Source: Gongronella butleri
Taxonomy: Eukaryota > Mucoromycota > Mucoromycetes > Mucorales > Cunninghamellaceae
Length of the DNA: 64,000 nt
Assembly: GCA_025201375.1 (NCBI GenBank)
Contig: JAIWZP010000037.1
Coordinates: 248,001-312,000, forward strand
Direction: 5' to 3'
This document shows, piece by piece, positions 60,646 through 64,000 of this stretch (within the stretch, counting starts at the first letter, position 1; the number at the start of each line of letters is the position of its first letter). The notes beneath the pieces were generated by a model. The model was not told the DNA's origin. It saw only the letters and a list, made by a program, of their open reading frames with translations, and did no database searches. The position numbers and the translations under genes were made by a program.

Positions 60646-61819
60646 TTGTATTATATTGTTTTGTTTTGCTTTTTACAATTAAATGGCGACTGACAGCGGT
60701 GCGCGGCCATGGCCGTCGTGCCTAAGACTATTTTTCATGGAGACTCTGGCTTGTTATGCTTTTTGAGTTTGGTTTTTTTTTTCAATCATCCGTCTCCGGG
60801 GAAGATTTTACAATTTCAAACCAAGGGTGATGCAAAGAGCGCCCTAGAGGATCATCTGATCCACATTTGACAGGCAAATTGAATCGTTGTGGCGCCAGAA
60901 ATATCAAATTTATGCATTTTGCCGTTTTCTGTACATATTTCCAGACTCTTTTCAACTTTATATGACCGAACGTGTACCGCATATGATTTGAGTTCCTGTT
61001 CGTACGGTAACGCGCAGCACAATAAAAAAGAGAAATTGATCCGGCGGTTATCGAGAAATATTGAAACAGCCTCTTTCCGTCGATTTCTGCTCGTTTTTCA
61101 ATGAAAACACGACGCACAAGGAACTTTAAGCTTTTTACTTGTCATGCCTACGTTTCTCAATCAAACGAGCCCACCCTGGGGGATCTGTGGTCACTGGATG
61201 ACACGCAAGCAACATTTTCAAGCAAAGAAGGAGCACAGAATTACAGTAGCAATTTTCACCAATGTATTATGAGTTTCAGCCTGGCGTGAATCCTCGGAAA
61301 ACTGACTAGAGCTCTGAAAAAAGTCGTGTCACATCAACACGTCATAGATAAGAAGTTCATGTCGGACACAGACACTTCGATTTGATCACAACAAAAAAAA
61401 AGTGCTTTCATATCTTTGACTTTTCCTGATCACCAAATCAGCTGTTTTGCACTCATCGCATCATGCAAAGTAAACAACATTTGTGCCTTCAAGTCAAACA
61501 TTGAAGACACATTCTACTGTACGTACGCGCGTACAGTATTTCTTAATACATCATATTAATTTTATTATACTGTACGGTATTTTTGAATTAAAATATGATA
61601 CATTATTTATGATTCAAGTAGTGCAAAACATCGGACATGCGTGATGTAAGAAGATCAGGTCCAAGGTCCAACTGGTGCAGCATTTGTACCGCCCGCTGGA
61701 GAAGCTCCAAGCAAAATGAGGAAGCACAACAGCTGCAAAAAAAAAAATCATAAAAATAAAAATACTGTACTTGTATGATACTGTACTGCAGGACTACAGT
61801 ACTTATGATACAGTACCGT
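60646..61819. other. Intergenic, TACTGTA-rich at its right end
   Basis: No gene recognised. TACTGTAC-type palindromes occur at 61,510-61,580 (CTGTACGTACGCGCGTACAG) and again at 61,765-61,820. A stretch at 61,000-61,330 has weak echoes of family C phrases but is too diverged to assign. Confidence 0.4.
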
Positions 61820-62831
61820 ACAGTGCCCTACCAAAAAAAAGTTTCGCTGTGCATAATTCTCTGCAGTGCAAGGTATCAATTAATCGCGTTAATCTCTGCT
61901 GTATTGATCAATAATGGCTCCAATGACATGAAATTTTGTAGGAACAATGATTTAAAAGTAAAAAAACAATTCTAAAATTATGAAATGGCTATAGCAAGCG
62001 AGTTGTGAAATAGACCAAAAAAGGGGTACCTGACGCGTCACGCGACGCGACGCGTACCTACGCGTATACCGGTACAATGGCCTGTGGAGATGAATTGACG
62101 TTATGAACACCATCTCCAATTTTTTTGCAACGAGTGCAATGATGCCTAATTGTATTTTAAGAATCAATTCCATGTTACATGCATTGCATCGGTGCTGTGA
62201 TCGAATAATGTAAAATCATCATGTGACACGCTTCACGCGTCAGTTGCATCTGGAATAACAATTGCCATCTCTGTTATCTAATTTTAATCCCTAGTTGGCT
62301 TAAAACCATTGTACTTATTTAATTTGAAGGACTAGAATAGACTGTTATCGATTGGTTGACCAGTAGGAGCACTACGACCATGTTACGAAGGAAATCGCGA
62401 CTTTTGACGCGTCTGACGCGTGACGCGTGTCACATGATGAATTTTACATTATTCGATCACAGCACCGATGCAATGCATGTAACATGGAATTGATTCTTAA
62501 AATACAATTAGGCATCATTGCACTCGTTGCAAAAAAATTGGAGATGGTGTTCATAACGTCAATTCATCTCCACAGGCCATTGTATACGCGTAGGTACGCG
62601 TCGCGTCGCGTGACGCGTCAGGTATCCCTTTTTTGATCTATTTCAATACCCGCTTGGCATAGCCATTTCATAATTTTAGAATTGTTTTTTTACTTTTAAA
62701 TCATTGTTCCTGCAAAATTTCATATCACTGGAGCCATTATTGATCAATACAGCAGAGATTAACGCGATTAATTGATACCTTGCACTGCAGAGAATTATGC
62801 ACAGCGAAACTTTTTTTTGTCCGGGCACTGT
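61820..62831. repeat. Large inverted repeat, ~425-bp arms and ~165-bp spacer
   Basis: The arm at 61,820-62,245 is repeated in complement at 62,410-62,831. Anchors seen in both arms: AAGTTTCGCTGTGCATAATT, CAATTAATCGCGTTAATCTC, TGATCAATAATGGCTCCA, GTCACGCGACGCGACGCGTA (near enough in both), TGTGGAGATGAATTGACG and AATGCATGTAACATGGAATT with its complement. The arms differ by only a few substitutions and small indels. Flanks on both sides are TACTGTA-rich. No transposase frame lies in the spacer. The structure fits a foldback-type element or long-TIR MITE. Confidence 0.9.
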
Positions 62832-62857
62832 ACTGTACTGTACAGTATTATATCATA

Positions 62858-63120
62858 TTTTGCATTCATCTCGTCATCTGCTTGGCCAAGCCCGCTCAAA
62901 AATAGCTGCATCGCATTCAGCGCAAAATTTGCCACAAAAAAGCTTAAACTCCCAAAGCGCTACGACCACTTTTGAAAAATTCAGGGGTCACTCAGGGGTC
63001 ACACTTTTCAATCTCAGAAATGCCAAATTTGGGAAATTTCGAACTCCGAGTGATCAATGCATCCCAAACAGGTAACTCCGACAGTTTGCCACCGGTAGAC
63101 AACGTGGCAGGTCGCCCCAA
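62858..63120 (+). repeat. Dispersed repeat family A, copy 3
   Basis: Begins ~25 bp after the right arm of the inverted repeat. Closely similar to copy 1 (12,305-) through GAGTGATCAATGCATCCCAA and on to the CAGGTCGC-type end, but lacks the downstream ~150 bp present in copies 1 and 2. Confidence 0.8.
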
Positions 63121-63629
63121 CTTTAAATACGTGTCACGGCCCAGCTCGCGTCGAGTGGCAAACATGCGCAAAAAGCGCGTGAGCCGACGCGCTCGGAGCC
63201 ATTGACGCGTCGACGCGTCAATGGCGCGTTAAAAAAAAAAACGAATTGACACACGACAAGATCATGCTGTATTCAATATTATTGCCAAGCAAGAAGCGTG
63301 TGTATATGTATCAGTGTCTGGCCAAGACGCGCATGGCGTGGCAAGGCAAGCCAATCGAATCAATCAAGAGAAAAACGAAGGGGAAACAAGCAAGCAAGAA
63401 ATACGGTACTACAAGTCAAAACCAAGCATTAGCATGCACGGCTAAAAGTCACGTGCATCCGGACCAGTGTCTAGCCAATGACGTGCTAGGCGTGGCATTG
63501 GCGGCAAATTAAAAAAAAAAAGAAACGGAAAGAAAAGCAACAAAATGTGCAAGTGAAGCATTTGCAACAACCCTGCGCACGCGCACCCGATCCATCTGGC
63601 ACGCCCTTGAAGCCTCGGAGGCACTAATT
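63121..63629. other. Intergenic, ACGCGT-rich start
   Basis: Holds a compact palindromic cluster, TTGACGCGTCGACGCGTCAA, at about 63,203-63,222. A plus-strand open frame at 63,246-63,512 (ending CLANDVLGVALAAN) has no recognised family. Confidence 0.4.
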
Positions 63630-64000
63630 ATGGGCATCAGCCGATTTTGCAGGCGATCCTCGGATCGATGGAAAATCGCGCTGTCAAAGCTTATTTTATT
63701 GACAACGCATGGTGACCGGCATGATCCAATTTGGACACTTGATTATTTCCTTCTTTTATTACGCCCAGGTCACATTGCGTGGGAATGCACCTATAGGTTG
63801 TCGCGCTACCATCTCACAAGCAATGAATGGTTCATCAGCGCGTTTCCTTTGAAAAAAATACCTGAACAAGCGACGGATCACCTCACAGCATCACCAATTA
63901 GACATTTTGTCAATCTTGTGACAGCACACCTCGTCAATATTTCCAGATCAAGGATGATCCGGAGCGCTGTGGAGAAAAGATTTGGAAAAAGTATAAAAAG
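63630..64000 (+). CDS. Partial ORF of unknown family, runs off the window
   Basis: From the ATG at 63,630 the frame stays open to the last base (123 complete codons), and it is also open for ~85 bp upstream of the ATG. Sequence: MGISRFCRRSSDRWKIALSK, LILLTTHGDRHDPIWTLDYF, LLLLRPGHIAWECTYRLSRY, HLTSNEWFISAFPLKKIPEQ and SPIRHFVNLVTAHLVNISRS, ending basic (VEKRFGKSIKK). The composition is that of a real protein. It lies in repeat-rich DNA, so it may belong to a mobile element. Not recognised. Confidence 0.4.
   Translation, partial: MGISRFCRRSSDRWKIALSKLILLTTHGDRHDPIWTLDYFLLLLRPGHIAWECTYRLSRYHLTSNEWFISAFPLKKIPEQATDHLTASPIRHFVNLVTAHLVNISRSRMIRSAVEKRFGKSIK

Overview
The window is fungal nuclear DNA, most likely from an early-diverging filamentous lineage such as Mucoromycota. 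That placement is inference. What supports it directly is intron-dense genes with short GT-AG introns, plus fungal-type proteins (a Rax2-type cortical marker, a PX/DUF3818 protein of the Ypr097w/Lec1 type, a CAB1-type pantothenate kinase, mitoribosomal mS23/Rsm25). Introns have an unusual form: GT is often followed by a long A tract and the 3' splice site is often preceded by a long T tract. Coding exons are GC-richer than the AT- and homopolymer-rich intergenic DNA.

Layout. Block 1 (0.85-11.7 kb) is gene-dense: a four-finger C2H2 factor, a Grc3/NOL9 polynucleotide kinase, a DUF726/TMCO4-type hydrolase and an SCI1-like protein on the minus strand, then a HAD phosphatase on plus. A repeat-rich gap follows (11.7-14.9 kb), then a gene for an HTH plus Myb/SANT protein (14.9-16.2 kb), then a second repeat- and pseudogene-rich gap (16.2-19.8 kb). 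Block 2 (19.8-32.8 kb) has the PX/DUF3818 gene, a broken SRPK kinase copy, about 4 kb of inserted DNA carrying repeats and an SDR reductase gene, the intact SRPK gene, STEEP1-like, a second HAD protein and ALG14. The stretch 32.8-38.3 kb is almost gene-free and holds dispersed repeats. Block 3 (38.3-47.5 kb) has HIU hydrolase and GRASP (divergent), a large SH3/Ras-association polarity-type protein and pantothenate kinase. Another repeat zone holds one small secreted protein (49.4-49.9 kb). Block 4 (51.7-60.6 kb) has mS23, Rax2 and an SH3-WW-PH-RhoGAP. The last 3.3 kb is repeat DNA with a large inverted repeat and an ORF running off the end.

Genes working together. There is no metabolic cluster. 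Several genes serve polarity and the secretory pathway: Rax2, the SH3/Ras-association protein, the RhoGAP, GRASP, the PX/DUF3818 protein, ALG14 and STEEP1-like. Grc3, SRPK and perhaps the SCI1-like protein serve RNA processing. Neighbouring start codons are often close and divergent (10,593/10,743; 29,575/29,735; 38,866/39,422; 57,456/58,327), suggesting shared promoters.

The most notable structures are: (i) the PX-SRPK junction, duplicated on both sides of a 4-kb insertion, with an exon lost from one copy between two intronic poly-T tracts; (ii) an inverted repeat with arms of about 425 bp; (iii) an apparent 8-nt micro-exon in an SH3 domain; (iv) A-tract/T-tract introns able to pair across the splice sites; (v) several dispersed repeat families, one with a tRNA-like segment. 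All coordinates were read by eye; splice sites come from frame continuity and GT-AG boundaries, not from transcripts.
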